In this document: piece after piece, positions 9,648 through 19,555 of the stretch
How the letters are laid out: every line of letters begins with the position of its first letter
Position numbering within the stretch: the stretch's first letter is position 1
Assembly: GCF_002879855.1 (NCBI RefSeq)
Contig: NZ_PNYB01000009.1
Location: forward strand, 1 to 64,000
From: Trinickia soli
Lineage (GTDB): Bacteria; Pseudomonadota; Gammaproteobacteria; Burkholderiales; Burkholderiaceae
DNA length: 64,000 bases
Direction of reading: 5' to 3'
Notes under the pieces: model-generated
Database searches by the model: none
Seen by the model: the letters and a program-made list of their open reading frames with translations, nothing else
What the model was told of the DNA's origin: nothing
Position numbers and translations under genes: made by a program

Positions 9648-9761
9648 TTTTTGCGTTAAAAAAAGAGGCCTCGCCTCTTGCCTGGTACCCGCCCGGCGGG
9701 CGTTCATCGCCTCGCCTCTCCCATCTCATCCCGCTGCAAGCCCCCCGGTGCCCGAGCGCCT

Positions 9762-10214
9762 CTACCTGCCCGCCTGCCCTGCGTTCGCCGCGCTTTCAGC
9801 CGCGATGACACCGGCAGTGACGTCGGCCAGCGTACGCGAGCCCAGCGACGCCTCCATGGCGAGCTGTGCATCATCGACGATACCGACAAGCACCTGCTGA
9901 ATGTGCCGCCCGACCAAACAGGCCGGATTCGGTGTGTCGCGGTGAAGCCCGAACAAACGCGCCTCGTCGACAGCGCGATACACCTCGACAAGCTTGATCG
10001 CACTTGGCGCGCGCGCGAGCAATGCCCCCCCGCCCGCGCCGAGCTGCGACGTAGTCAGCCCTGCCTGCGCCAACATCGACAAGAGCCTGCGGATCAGCGC
10101 CGGATTGGTGTTGACGCTGCCGGCAATGATTTCCGACGACAAAGGCTCGCCCTGCTGCAACGACAGCAACGCCAGAATATGGACGGCGTAGGCGAAGCGA
10201 CTGCTCGTATTCAT
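9762..10214 (-). CDS. Rrf2-family transcriptional regulator
   Basis: A 150-residue winged-helix Rrf2 protein: MNTSSRFAYAVHILALLSL, then the recognition region NTNPALIRRLLSMLAQAGL and the G-rich wing GAGGGALLARAP. It has only one cysteine in the central region (NPACLVG), so it lacks the three-cysteine Fe-S cluster of IscR or NsrR. It resembles the YwnA-type members, which may sense redox or electrophiles by a single thiol. I chose the ATG at 10214, where the family similarity starts. The dyad just upstream suggests autoregulation. Confidence 0.88.
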   Translation of the reverse strand: MNTSSRFAYAVHILALLSLQQGEPLSSEIIAGSVNTNPALIRRLLSMLAQAGLTTSQLGAGGGALLARAPSAIKLVEVYRAVDEARLFGLHRDTPNPACLVGRHIQQVLVGIVDDAQLAMEASLGSRTLADVTAGVIAAESAANAGQAGR

Positions 10215-10234
10215 GTTCGACCGACGGCTCAAAA

Positions 10235-10255
10235 GTGTAACCATCATAATTACAT
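10235..10255. promoter_or_regulatory. Rrf2-type operator upstream of the rrf2 gene
   Basis: GTGTAA-N9-TTACAT lies 21 bp before the Rrf2 start codon. The half-sites, 9-bp spacing and distance to the start codon nearly duplicate the element at 9627-9647. Confidence 0.7.
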
Positions 10256-10395
10256 TTTAACGGCGATGCAAGGGCGACCGAAACGCGCATCGCCCGACGA
10301 CGCGATCTGGTCACGCGCGAGGAGTACACTGCCCCTTCGCTCAACGTCTGTGCAAGCTGATTCCGTTTGTCCCCTCACCTGGAAAGGAGAAGGTC

Positions 10396-10977
10396 ATGGC
10401 TGCGAAGAAGATTCTGTTTCTGACGGGCGATTTCGCCGAAGATTACGAAACGATGGTGCCGTTCCAGGCCTTGCAGGCGGTCGGACACACGGTAGACGCC
10501 GTGTGCCCCGGCAAGAAGGCAGGCGAGAAGGTGAAAACAGCAATTCACGACTTCGAGGGCGACCAGACTTACACCGAAAAACCGGGCCATCAGTTCACGC
10601 TGAACGCGAGCTTCGACGATGTCGATGCGAGCAGCTACGACGCGCTCGCCATTGCCGGCGGCCGTGCCCCCGAATACCTGCGGCTCAACCCCGGCGTGAT
10701 CGAACTCGTGCGTCATTTCGCGCAGAACAACAAGCCGATAGCGGCGATCTGCCATGCCGCGCAGTTGCTCGCGGCGGCCGACGTGATTCGCGGCAAACGC
10801 ATCTCGTGCTATCCGGCCTGCTCGCCCGAAGTCCGGTTGGCGGGCGGCGAGTATGCCGATATCCCCGTCGATGCCGCCGTGACCGATGCGCCGTTCGTCA
10901 CCGCCCCGGCTTGGCCCGCGCACCCCGAGTGGCTGCGCCAGTTCCTCGTCTTGCTCGGTACGCGCATCGAACTTTGA
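10396..10977 (+). CDS. DJ-1/PfpI-family protein
   Basis: A 193-residue protein of the PfpI/YhbO/DJ-1 superfamily. The nucleophile elbow is [10 protein letters not shown] with Cys near residue 119, and the conserved glutamate lies in the N-terminal strand [11 protein letters not shown]. These proteins act as glyoxalase III or deglycase-type stress proteins; protease activity is doubtful. A clear AAGGAG ribosome-binding site precedes the ATG. Its 3' end faces the hybrid kinase gene 18 bp away. Its neighbourhood with an Rrf2 regulator and a reductase suggests electrophile stress, by inference only. Confidence 0.88.
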   Translation: MAAKKILFLTGDFAEDYETMVPFQALQAVGHTVDAVCPGKKAGEKVKTAIHDFEGDQTYTEKPGHQFTLNASFDDVDASSYDALAIAGGRAPEYLRLNPGVIELVRHFAQNNKPIAAICHAAQLLAAADVIRGKRISCYPACSPEVRLAGGEYADIPVDAAVTDAPFVTAPAWPAHPEWLRQFLVLLGTRIEL

Positions 10978-10995
10978 GCGCGCGCGGCGGCTGCG

Positions 10996-12633
10996 CTATG
11001 CGCCGTCTGCGAACGCCGTCGTGCGCCCCGCCAAGGCGGCCACGACGACGACAAGCTCGAGCGGATCGATCGGCTTGGCCAAGTGCGTCTGGAAGCCGGC
11101 CAGCAACGCGCGGCGCCGGTCTTCGCTGCGCGCGAAGGCCGTCAGTGCAGCGGCCGGCGTCGTGCGACCTCGCTGCGCCTCCGACGTGCGCAAGCGGCGC
11201 ATGAACTCGTAGCCGTCGACGCCCGGCAGTCCGATGTCGCTGACGATGACGTCGGGTGCATCCTTCAGGCACGCGCTCAAGGCCTCGGTGGCGGAAGCGA
11301 ACACGAGCGTCTGAGCCCCCCGCTCCTGCAGTACGCGTTCGACGAGCTCGCGCGCGTCGGGCTCGTCTTCGAGCACGAGCACGCGCAACCCTTCGAGCGC
11401 GGGCGGCGTATCGAGCGGCAGCGGCTCGCCGTCACGCGCGCGCGCGAGCTCGGCGCCCGCCGCCGGCAATGTCACGACGAACGTCGCGCCGCGGCCCGTG
11501 CCATCGCTGCGCGCGGCGATCCTGCCGCCGTGCATCTCGACGAGTTGCCGCGCGATGGAAAGCCCCAGCCCGAGCCCGCCATGCTGGCGCGCGATCCCGG
11601 CGTCCTCCTGACAGAAACGTTCGAAGACGTAAGGCAGGAACTCCGCAGTGATCCCCTGCCCGGTGTCGGCAACGGTCAGCTCGACCTCGCTTTCGCCCCC
11701 GCGCAACCCGACTTCGACGAGCCCGCCTTTGCCGGTGAACTTGACGGCATTCGACAGCAGATTCCAGACGATCTGTTGCAGACGGGACGGATCGCCCAGC
11801 ACGGCCGCGCCTGCATCCAGCGAGGAGACGATCCGAATGTCCTTGGCCTGCGCAGCAGGCTCGACTGAGCGGATGACGTATTCGAGCACGTCCACGAGAT
11901 CGACGCGCTCGGTCTCGAGCCGCAGCTTGCCCGCCAGAATGCGCGAAAAATCGAGCAGATCGTCGACCATCCGCGTCTGTGCGCGCGCGTTCCGATCGAT
12001 GACGTCCAGGCCCTTGCGCTGCGACTCCGACACGTTCGCATCGCGCAGCAAGAATTGCGTCCACCCGACGATCGCATTGAGCGGCGTGCGCAACTCGTGA
12101 GATAGCGTTGCGACGAACTCGTCTTTCATTCTCGACGCGCGCTCGGCTTCGGCGCGCGCCGCACGCTCGGCGGCGAGCAGCGCTTCACGCTCTTCGGCCA
12201 GCGCGCGAAAATGCGCCTCGCGCTGCTGAGCACGCTGCGCCTGCGCCAGCTGTCGCTCGATGCGCCGCTCGCGCAGCACGCGCTCGATCGCTTCGGGCAG
12301 GTAGTCGAGATAGCCTTCGCTCTTGGGTACGACATCGGCCACGCCCGAGCGCAGCGCCTCGATGACGCGCGCCTCGTCGGCGAACCCGGTGCATAGAATG
12401 GCCGGCAGCACGGGGCCTTGCGAACGCAGCGCGCGTAAAAAATCCAGGCCTGTCTCGGGGCCGCCTAGCGCATAGTCGATGACGATGACATCGGGCGCCT
12501 CGACCGCGATGATCTGGCGCGCGGCCGCCGCGCTCGCGGCGACGCTGACGCGATAGCCGGCTCGCGTCAACGAACGCGAAGCCAGCCGCAGCAAGCCTTC
12601 GTCGTCGTCGACGAACAATGCGTGTGGGTTCAT
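10996..12633 (-). CDS. Hybrid sensor kinase: receiver - HisKA - HATPase - receiver
   Basis: A cytoplasmic 545-residue protein without membrane segments. The N-terminal receiver (residues about 4-120) has the DDDE acidic pair and the phosphoacceptor in DVIVIDYALGG. A helical coiled-coil linker follows (about 125-175), then a HisKA domain with SHELRTPLNAIVGW near residue 180, a HATPase domain (GLGLGLSIARQLVEMHGG) and a second receiver (VLVLEDEPDARE, DVIVSDIGLPGVDGYEF). Its start overlaps the preceding response-regulator stop as ATGA, so it is the last gene of a three-gene phosphorelay operon. The signal is presumably relayed from the upstream membrane kinase. Confidence 0.9.
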   Translation of the reverse strand: MNPHALFVDDDEGLLRLASRSLTRAGYRVSVAASAAAARQIIAVEAPDVIVIDYALGGPETGLDFLRALRSQGPVLPAILCTGFADEARVIEALRSGVADVVPKSEGYLDYLPEAIERVLRERRIERQLAQAQRAQQREAHFRALAEEREALLAAERAARAEAERASRMKDEFVATLSHELRTPLNAIVGWTQFLLRDANVSESQRKGLDVIDRNARAQTRMVDDLLDFSRILAGKLRLETERVDLVDVLEYVIRSVEPAAQAKDIRIVSSLDAGAAVLGDPSRLQQIVWNLLSNAVKFTGKGGLVEVGLRGGESEVELTVADTGQGITAEFLPYVFERFCQEDAGIARQHGGLGLGLSIARQLVEMHGGRIAARSDGTGRGATFVVTLPAAGAELARARDGEPLPLDTPPALEGLRVLVLEDEPDARELVERVLQERGAQTLVFASATEALSACLKDAPDVIVSDIGLPGVDGYEFMRRLRTSEAQRGRTTPAAALTAFARSEDRRRALLAGFQTHLAKPIDPLELVVVVAALAGRTTAFADGA

Positions 12634-13121
12634 CTGGCGCCCGCAGGCAACTTCACCACCTGCAAGAAAAACCCGAGACGCCGCACCGCCTCGATGAACG
12701 CGTCGTACTCCACGGGCTTGGTGACGTAGACATTGCAGCCGAGTTCGTAGCAGCGTTCGATCTCGCGCGGATCGTCGGTCGTCGTCAGCACGATGACAGG
12801 CAGCGACGCCGTGCGGCGATCGGCCTTGAGCCTCCGCAGCACCTCGAGACCGTCGATGCGCGGCATCTTCAGGTCGAGCAGGATCACAGACGGCGGCAAC
12901 TCTTCGCGCGCGAACGCCGAGGTCTCGCTGAAGAAATAATCGAGCGCTTCCTGGCCGTCCGAAAAGCGCGTGAAGCCGTTCGTCAAGCCGGCCCGCCGCA
13001 GGTTGCGCTCGATCAGCGTGGCGTGACCGTCGTCATCTTCGATCAGGATGATGCCGACCGATTGCCCCGGAGTCGGCAGCGCCGTCGCGCTCTGGCCCGC
13101 GGGCCCGGTTGGGTTGTGCAT
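12630..13121 (-). CDS. Single-domain response regulator (Rcp1/CheY-like)
   Basis: A 163-residue stand-alone receiver: acidic pocket in IILIEDDDGHATLIERNL, phosphoacceptor Asp in VILLDLKMPRIDGLEVL, and the conserved Thr and Lys in VIVLTTTDD and VYVTKPVEY. There is no output domain. This matches the Rcp1 type, which shuttles phosphate between kinases. It lies 19 bp after the membrane kinase gene and overlaps the hybrid kinase gene by 4 bp. The start at 13121 gives a short N-terminal extension of about 20 residues rich in Pro/Gly/Ala. Confidence 0.9.
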   Translation of the reverse strand: MHNPTGPAGQSATALPTPGQSVGIILIEDDDGHATLIERNLRRAGLTNGFTRFSDGQEALDYFFSETSAFAREELPPSVILLDLKMPRIDGLEVLRRLKADRRTASLPVIVLTTTDDPREIERCYELGCNVYVTKPVEYDAFIEAVRRLGFFLQVVKLPAGAR

Positions 13122-13140
13122 GGTGTGCTTCCTCTGTTCG

Positions 13141-14742
13141 TTAAGCGGCGACGACCTGTTTGGCCGCTTCCGGCAGCGATAGATAGAACGTGGTGCCCTC
13201 GCCCTCCGTCGACTCCGCCCACACGCGGCCGCCATGGCGCTCGACCATGCGGCGCACGAGCGCAAGCCCGATCCCTTCGCCCGCGGCAATGCTGCCGTGC
13301 AGCCGCTGGAAGGCGTTGAACAGTCGGGGCATGGCCCCGGCAGGGATGCCGAGCCCGTTGTCCTTCACGTAAAAGATCCGCAGCGTGCGCACACCGGGCG
13401 GCGCGGGCAGCGCGCCGATCTCGATGCGGCCCGGCCGGTCGGGGTCGAGGTAGTTGATGGCGTTGCCGATCAGATTGGCGAAAATCTGCTCGAGCGCCGT
13501 CGGATCGCCCCAGACAGGCGGAAGTTCCTCGACGACGATCTCGGCATGACAATCGCGAATGGAGGCCTGCATGGCATCGAGTACGTGGCGGACCACCGAG
13601 CCGACGTCGACTTCCTGGCGCCGGTATTCGACGCGCCCCACGCGCGAAAGACGCAGCAGCGAATCGATAATGTGGGCCGCACGCAAAACGGCACTTTGCA
13701 GAAAGCGCAACGCCTCGCCGATATCTTCGTCGATGACCCGTTCGATACGTTCGCGCTCGTTCGGCGCAAACGACGATGAGCGCACGGCCTCGCGCAGATC
13801 GTCGCACGCATGGGTGAGCTCCTTCGAGAAACCCTGCAGGTTCACGAGCGGCGCGCGCAGATCGTGCGAGACGCTGTAGATGAACATCTCGTTTTCCTGC
13901 GTCTGCTGATGCAACGTCTCGTTCGTACGCGTGAGCTCGTCGGCGCGGCGCGCCAAGTCGCTCTGAAACCGCGCTTGCAACCGTTCCGACTCGAGCAGGC
14001 GCCGGCTCGTATCGTGCAGGATCTCGTCGAGCTGCGCGATCTCGTCGTTGCCCGACGACGGCGGACCGAGCGGCGAGCTCTCGGCCAAACGTTCGGCATT
14101 GTCCGACAAGCGCGCGAGCCGCCCGCGCAAGCCGCGCGTGAACAGGAACACGGCGAGCGCCGTCATCACGATCGAGCCGACGACGACGGCCGCCGTCAAT
14201 TGCTGCTGCTGAGCGAGCGCATCGGCCGCCTGCACCGAGCGCACGGCGTCCATGCGCAGCTCCTCGTTCTGGAACGCGGCGAGCTGGGCGCGGAAGCGAT
14301 CGACGACGTCGACGCTGGCCTGGCTGCGGAAACGTTCGAGCACGTCCTCGCGCCGGCCCGTGCGCAGCAAGTCCTGCACGCGATCCGACCACTGCCGATA
14401 GGCCTGGATCGTCTGGCGGATCTGCGCCGCGCGTTCGACCTGGACCGGATCGTCGGCGACGAGATCGACGAGGCGGTCGATGCGGCGATCGAGATCGATC
14501 CACAGCGTCACGGGTGTGGTCGACGAACGCTCGTTCTTCAGCACGGCGCCGCGCATGCGCACCGATTCGATCAGCACGGGCTCCAGGATGGCGCTCGTCT
14601 GCCGCAATACGTCCTTGCTATGCAACGACCATTGCTCCGCCTGCTCGGCGTCGTTTTGCGCTTTCATGAGCCCTGAAAGCAACGCGACCTCGACCAGCGT
14701 CGGAATAGCGATCAGCAACAGCCCTTTGGTTGTCAGTCTCAT
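13141..14742 (-). CDS. Membrane sensor histidine kinase with periplasmic CHASE3-like domain
   Basis: A 533-residue kinase. A first membrane segment (residues 7-25) is followed by a helical periplasmic region of about 150 residues that looks like CHASE3, then a second membrane segment (about 182-203) and a HAMP linker. The HisKA domain has SVSHDLRAPLVNLQGFSKEL near residue 295, and the HATPase domain has NLIGNAINY and GEGIGLALVRRMVERHGGRV. This catalytic core resembles that of bacteriophytochrome kinases, which pair with Rcp1-type regulators like the next gene. It is the first gene of the operon. Confidence 0.9.
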   Translation of the reverse strand: MRLTTKGLLLIAIPTLVEVALLSGLMKAQNDAEQAEQWSLHSKDVLRQTSAILEPVLIESVRMRGAVLKNERSSTTPVTLWIDLDRRIDRLVDLVADDPVQVERAAQIRQTIQAYRQWSDRVQDLLRTGRREDVLERFRSQASVDVVDRFRAQLAAFQNEELRMDAVRSVQAADALAQQQQLTAAVVVGSIVMTALAVFLFTRGLRGRLARLSDNAERLAESSPLGPPSSGNDEIAQLDEILHDTSRRLLESERLQARFQSDLARRADELTRTNETLHQQTQENEMFIYSVSHDLRAPLVNLQGFSKELTHACDDLREAVRSSSFAPNERERIERVIDEDIGEALRFLQSAVLRAAHIIDSLLRLSRVGRVEYRRQEVDVGSVVRHVLDAMQASIRDCHAEIVVEELPPVWGDPTALEQIFANLIGNAINYLDPDRPGRIEIGALPAPPGVRTLRIFYVKDNGLGIPAGAMPRLFNAFQRLHGSIAAGEGIGLALVRRMVERHGGRVWAESTEGEGTTFYLSLPEAAKQVVAA

Positions 14743-14832
14743 GCGCGGTCAAAGCGAATCGGAGGCCCGGCCGGTCGAGCGCCGGCGATTGACGCATTAT
14801 GTCGACCTTTTAAGAGAATGACAAAGAGCGCG

Positions 14833-15590
14833 TCAGTTCTTCAATCGGTAACCGGTTTTGAATATCCATGCCACGATGCCGGTAAAAATGGCAAGAAATA
14901 CGGCTGTCATCGCCAGGCTGACGCCCACATGCACATCGGCGATGCCATAAAAGCTCCATCTGAATCCGCTGATCAGATAGACGACCGGGTTCGCCAGCGC
15001 GATCGTGCGCCAGACCGGCGGCAAAATGCCGATCGAATAAAAGCTTCCGCCCAGGAATGTCAGCGGCGTCACAATCAGGAGCGGGACCACTTGCAGTTTC
15101 TCGAAGCCGTCGGCCCAGATTCCGATCACGAATCCGAACAGGCTGAACGTGACCGAGGTCAGGACGAGAAAAACGATCATCCAGAACGGATGTTCGATAC
15201 GCAGCGGGACGAAAAATGCCGCCGTCGCCAGGATGATCAGCCCAAGCACGATCGACTTCGTTGCGGCCGCGCCGACGAAGCTCACGACGAGCTCGAAGTA
15301 TGAAACGGGCGCGGCCAACAGTTCGTAGATCGTGCCCGTGAATTTCGGGAAGTAAATGGCGAACGACGCGTTGCTGATGCTCTGCGTCAGCAGCGAGAGC
15401 ATGACGAGCCCCGGCACGATGAACGCGCCGTAGCTGATCCCGTCGATCTCGCGGATGCGCGAGCCGATCGCCGCGCCGAACACGACGAAGTAAAGCGAAG
15501 TCGAAATAACGGGCGAGATCACGCTTTGCATCAAGGTGCGCCAGGTGCGCGCCATTTCGAAACGGTATATCGCGCGCATCGCGTGATAGT

Positions 15591-15594
<4 letters not shown>
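14833..15594 (-). CDS. ABC-2 type transporter permease (YadH-like)
   Basis: A 253-residue inner-membrane permease with six hydrophobic segments and the ABC-2 signature region [19 protein letters not shown] near residue 170. It pairs with the ATPase gene just upstream (ATGA overlap). The YadGH type is an exporter family whose substrate is not established. It is followed by a 90-bp gap and then the histidine kinase gene on the same strand; no clear terminator is seen between them. Confidence 0.88.
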
Positions 15595-16526
<932 letters not shown>

Positions 16527-16707
16527 GGAACTCCGCGAAAGGGAATCGCAGTGGTCGCCCGAGCACCGGCTCGAGCAGAGAGCGACGATAGCAGAAGCGT
16601 GCCGCGGCTGCCGGGAACCCATGCGCCATGCATTCGAGCGGGAACCCCGCGCGCGGCCAGCAGCCAAACAGTGATCGCCGCGACCCGTGCGCCATGCCGA
16701 ACGCGCG

Positions 16708-16739
16708 AAAAAAAAGGCGCCACGTTGCCGTGGCGCCTT
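16708..16739 (-). terminator. Intrinsic terminator of the candidate small RNA
   Basis: Perfect 11-bp stem AAGGCGCCACG (16714-16724) with CGTGGCGCCTT (16729-16739), a 4-nt loop, and eight U residues on the minus-strand transcript (A-run at 16708-16715). No protein-coding gene lies upstream of it on that strand. Confidence 0.85.
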
Positions 16740-16866
16740 AAAGAAGTTCTAGCCATTCCGAGGGCCGTGCTAGAACCTGAGAGACGGTATTTCGAACCTG
16801 AGATCTCTGCCGTGGCAAGCCGCCGGCCCGATCTGGCATCGCTTGGGACGCCTCGTTTCGAAATCA
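16708..16866 (-). ncRNA. Candidate small RNA with own promoter and intrinsic terminator
   Basis: The minus strand between the ABC and IclR genes has a complete small transcription unit and no convincing reading frame. A -35 TTGACT (16896-16901) and a -10 AAGAAT (16873-16878) are 17 bp apart, which puts the start near 16866. The transcript of about 159 nt would hold a direct repeat, TCTCAGGTTC, twice at a 21-nt period (plus-strand copies at 16773-16782 and 16794-16803), an 8-bp hairpin GTTCTAGC/GCTAGAAC (16746-16776), and a strong terminator at 16708-16739. It could instead be an attenuated leader of the ABC operon, which starts 182 bp downstream. I do not recognise a family. Confidence 0.55.
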
Positions 16867-17063
16867 GATTCCATTCTTTCCCTTTCGGCTGACGAAGTCA
16901 AGATAATTTTTTCCGAAAAGGTAACAGGAAGCCCGAAAACGGAAACGATTTCACACTCTGAAAACGGCAAATATTACCTAATGCTGAGTTGATAGGCTTG
17001 GCGTAGACTCAGTGATAACCTCAGACTTGAAATCCAATTTCAAAAAACTGTCACGAGCCCACT

Positions 17064-17900
17064 GTGTCGACACCTTCCGACCCATCCGCCCGAGCCAAAG
17101 CCGACAAGGCCAAGGAAGGCTCCAGCGACGAGATCATCGCCCTCTCCCGCGGTCTGACGCTGTTGCGGCGCGTCGCATCCGCCGACGCGCCGATCAGCAA
17201 CCGCGAGTTGGCCGAATTGACGGGCATCCCCAAGCCGACCGTCTCGCGCATCACGGCCACGCTCGTGAGCGCCGGCTTTCTCTTTCAGTTACCCGACAGC
17301 GAACGATTCGTGCTGACGGCCTCGGTGTTGGAATTGAGCAACGGCTTCTTGCGCAACTTCGACATTCGCGCGCGCGCCCGGCCGTTCCTGATCGATCTGG
17401 CCGAACGAACGTCGCTGTCTGTTCACCTGGGCGCCCGCGACCGGCTCGATATGGTCGTCATCGACGCCATTCGCCCGCGTTCGGCCGTCCTCGTGTCGAG
17501 GCTCGAAGTCGGCTCGCGGATGGACCTGACGAGGACGGCCGTCGGCCGCGCCTACCTGGCGGCACTGGCCGAGCCCGAGCGCCGGGCGCTGATGGCCGGG
17601 CTGCAAGCGGCATTGGGCGACGACTGGCCGCATATCCACGCACGCCTCGCCGCTTCGCTCGAGGAAACGCGGGCGCTCGGCTTCGCCATCGCCACGGGCG
17701 AGTGGTATGCGGATCTGAACGCGATCGCGGCGGGCTTCGTCGGCCCGTCGGGCGAACGCTATGCGATCAACTGCGGGGGCGCGGCTCACCTCTGCCCCCG
17801 CGAATGGCTCATCGAGCATGCCGCACCGGCCTTGACCGAGTGCGTCGAGCATATCGTCCGCGAAATCGGCGGGGCGCCGCACCAACGGCTGCGCGACTGA
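17064..17900 (+). CDS. IclR-family transcriptional regulator
   Basis: A 278-residue regulator with a winged helix at about residues 25-85 (LSRGLTLLRRVASADAPISN, then PKPTVSRITATLVSAGFL) and the IclR effector domain, including LSVHLGARDRLDMVVID and TRTAVGRAYLAAL. The start is GTG at 17064. Its neighbours give no catabolic partner: the ABC exporter and candidate small RNA lie upstream on the other strand and mdtABC lies downstream. Control of mdtABC is possible but unproven. A 6-bp dyad CTGAGT/ACTCAG sits at about 16984-17012, near its likely promoter. Confidence 0.9.
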   Translation: MSTPSDPSARAKADKAKEGSSDEIIALSRGLTLLRRVASADAPISNRELAELTGIPKPTVSRITATLVSAGFLFQLPDSERFVLTASVLELSNGFLRNFDIRARARPFLIDLAERTSLSVHLGARDRLDMVVIDAIRPRSAVLVSRLEVGSRMDLTRTAVGRAYLAALAEPERRALMAGLQAALGDDWPHIHARLAASLEETRALGFAIATGEWYADLNAIAAGFVGPSGERYAINCGGAAHLCPREWLIEHAAPALTECVEHIVREIGGAPHQRLRD

Positions 17901-18007
17901 CCGATGGCGGCCCGCCATCGCCGCGCCGGTCTGTAACGCCCGTAAGAAACCGAAAGATCCGGGGCTGGACTGGCCGCGACGGCGGGACGTAGCATCTTGC
18001 ATCGGTG

Positions 18008-18031
18008 GGCTGTCCCAGCCGGCCCTTTTTT
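18008..18031 (+). terminator. Possible terminator after the IclR gene
   Basis: A short stem GGCTG/CAGCC (18008-18020) is followed by GGCCC and six T residues ending at 18031, about 107 bp after the IclR stop. The gap between stem and T-run makes this a weak call. Nothing else was recognised in the 242 bp before mdtA. Confidence 0.35.
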
Positions 18032-18142
18032 CGTCGGCCTCGTTGCGCCGCACGGAACGCCCACCGACCATGCCTGCCCTCGCGCTGCCCACGCCGTCAG
18101 CTCGCACGCTCCGCCGTTTTGCACTCCGCTTGAATACATCCG

Positions 18143-19531
18143 ATGGCCGAACAAGAAAACCGCTCATCCTCGAACGAAACCGCTCCGCGCACCGAGCCGC
18201 CCGCCGCTGATGCCAACGCGTCCGCGCTACGGCGTGCGCGGACGCGGCGCCGCGTCGTCACGGCCGTCGTCCTGGTCGCGCTCGCCCTCGCCCTGGTGCT
18301 TTGGCTGCGGCACCGGAGCCAGACCGGCCCGAGCGGCCCGGGCTCGGCTGCAACGGCGCGCCAGGGCGGATCGGGCCGTCGCGGCGCCCTCGCGGGCGCA
18401 CCGCAGCCGGTTCATGTCGCCAGCGCGGCGACGGGCGAGATGCCGATCGTGTTGACGGCGCTCGGCACCGTGACGCCGCTCGCCACCGTCACCGTCAAAA
18501 CGCAGCTTTCGGGCACGCTTCAGAGCATCGCGTTCCGAGAGGGCCAACTCGTCAAAGCCGGCGACGTCCTCGCGCAAATCGATCCGCGGCCCTATCAGAT
18601 CTCGCTCGAAAACGCCGAAGGCGCCCTGGCCAAAGACAGCGCGCTGCTGCAAACGGCGCGGCTGGATTTGAAGCGCTACCAAGCCCTGCTGGCGCAGGAC
18701 TCGATTGCGCGGCAACAAGTCGACACGCAAGCCTCGCTCGTCAGGCAGTACGAAGGCCAGGTGCAGTCGGACCACGCGACCATCGACACCTACAAGCTCG
18801 ACCTCACCTACGCACGTATCACGGCGCCCGTGTCGGGCCGCGTCGGCTTGCGTCAGGTCGATCCCGGCAACTACGTGACGCCGTCGGATGCGAACGGCAT
18901 CGTCGTCATCACGCAACTGCAGCCGATCAGCGTCGTCTTCACGACATCCGAAGACAACCTTCCCGCGATTCTCACGCGCATGCGCGCAGGTGCAAAGCTC
19001 TCGACCACGGCCTACGACCGCAACAACACGGTCTCGCTCGAAGCGGGCTACCTTGAAACCGTCGACAATCAGATCGATACGGCGACGGGGACCGTCAAAT
19101 TGCGCGCGCTGTTTCCGAACACGGAGCAGATGCTGTTTCCGAACCAATTCGTCAACGCGCGGTTGTTGATCGACACGCTCCACCAGGCCGTCATCGTGCC
19201 GAGCTCGGCCGTGCTGAACGGCGCCAATGGCCCGTTCGTCTACGTCGTCAAGCCAGACAGCACGGTCACGGTGCGCCCCGTCAAGGTCGGGCCGATCGAC
19301 GGGGAGCGCACCAGTATCGCGTCGGGGCTGGCAGCGGGCGAACGCGTCGTGATCGACGGTTCCGATCGTCTGCGCGAGGGCGTGAAAATCACCGTCGCGC
19401 CCGATGCCGCGAGCGTCGTGCGCGGCGCATCGGGCGCACGCGGGCATGGCGCGGCCGGGGCGTCGGGCGCCTCCGCCGCATCGGCTCACCGTCACCGTCC
19501 CGCCTCCGCCGGCAGCGACGGCGCGCAATAA
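18143..19531 (+). CDS. mdtA: RND efflux periplasmic adaptor (MdtA)
   Basis: A 462-residue membrane-fusion protein. The N-terminal anchor segment lies at about residues 33-55, and the biotinyl-lipoyl half-motifs flank a coiled hairpin (LSGTLQSIAFREGQLVKAGD and LDLTYARITAPVSGRVG). The beta-barrel region follows (TSEDNLPAILTRMRAG). The tail from residue 425 is low-complexity Ala/Gly/Ser/His. It links the inner-membrane RND pump to an outer-membrane channel. The next gene starts 24 bp later, so the three genes form an operon. Confidence 0.92.
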   Translation: MAEQENRSSSNETAPRTEPPAADANASALRRARTRRRVVTAVVLVALALALVLWLRHRSQTGPSGPGSAATARQGGSGRRGALAGAPQPVHVASAATGEMPIVLTALGTVTPLATVTVKTQLSGTLQSIAFREGQLVKAGDVLAQIDPRPYQISLENAEGALAKDSALLQTARLDLKRYQALLAQDSIARQQVDTQASLVRQYEGQVQSDHATIDTYKLDLTYARITAPVSGRVGLRQVDPGNYVTPSDANGIVVITQLQPISVVFTTSEDNLPAILTRMRAGAKLSTTAYDRNNTVSLEAGYLETVDNQIDTATGTVKLRALFPNTEQMLFPNQFVNARLLIDTLHQAVIVPSSAVLNGANGPFVYVVKPDSTVTVRPVKVGPIDGERTSIASGLAAGERVVIDGSDRLREGVKITVAPDAASVVRGASGARGHGAAGASGASAASAHRHRPASAGSDGAQ

Positions 19532-19555
19532 CGACGGCCCCGGCCCCGCACCCGC

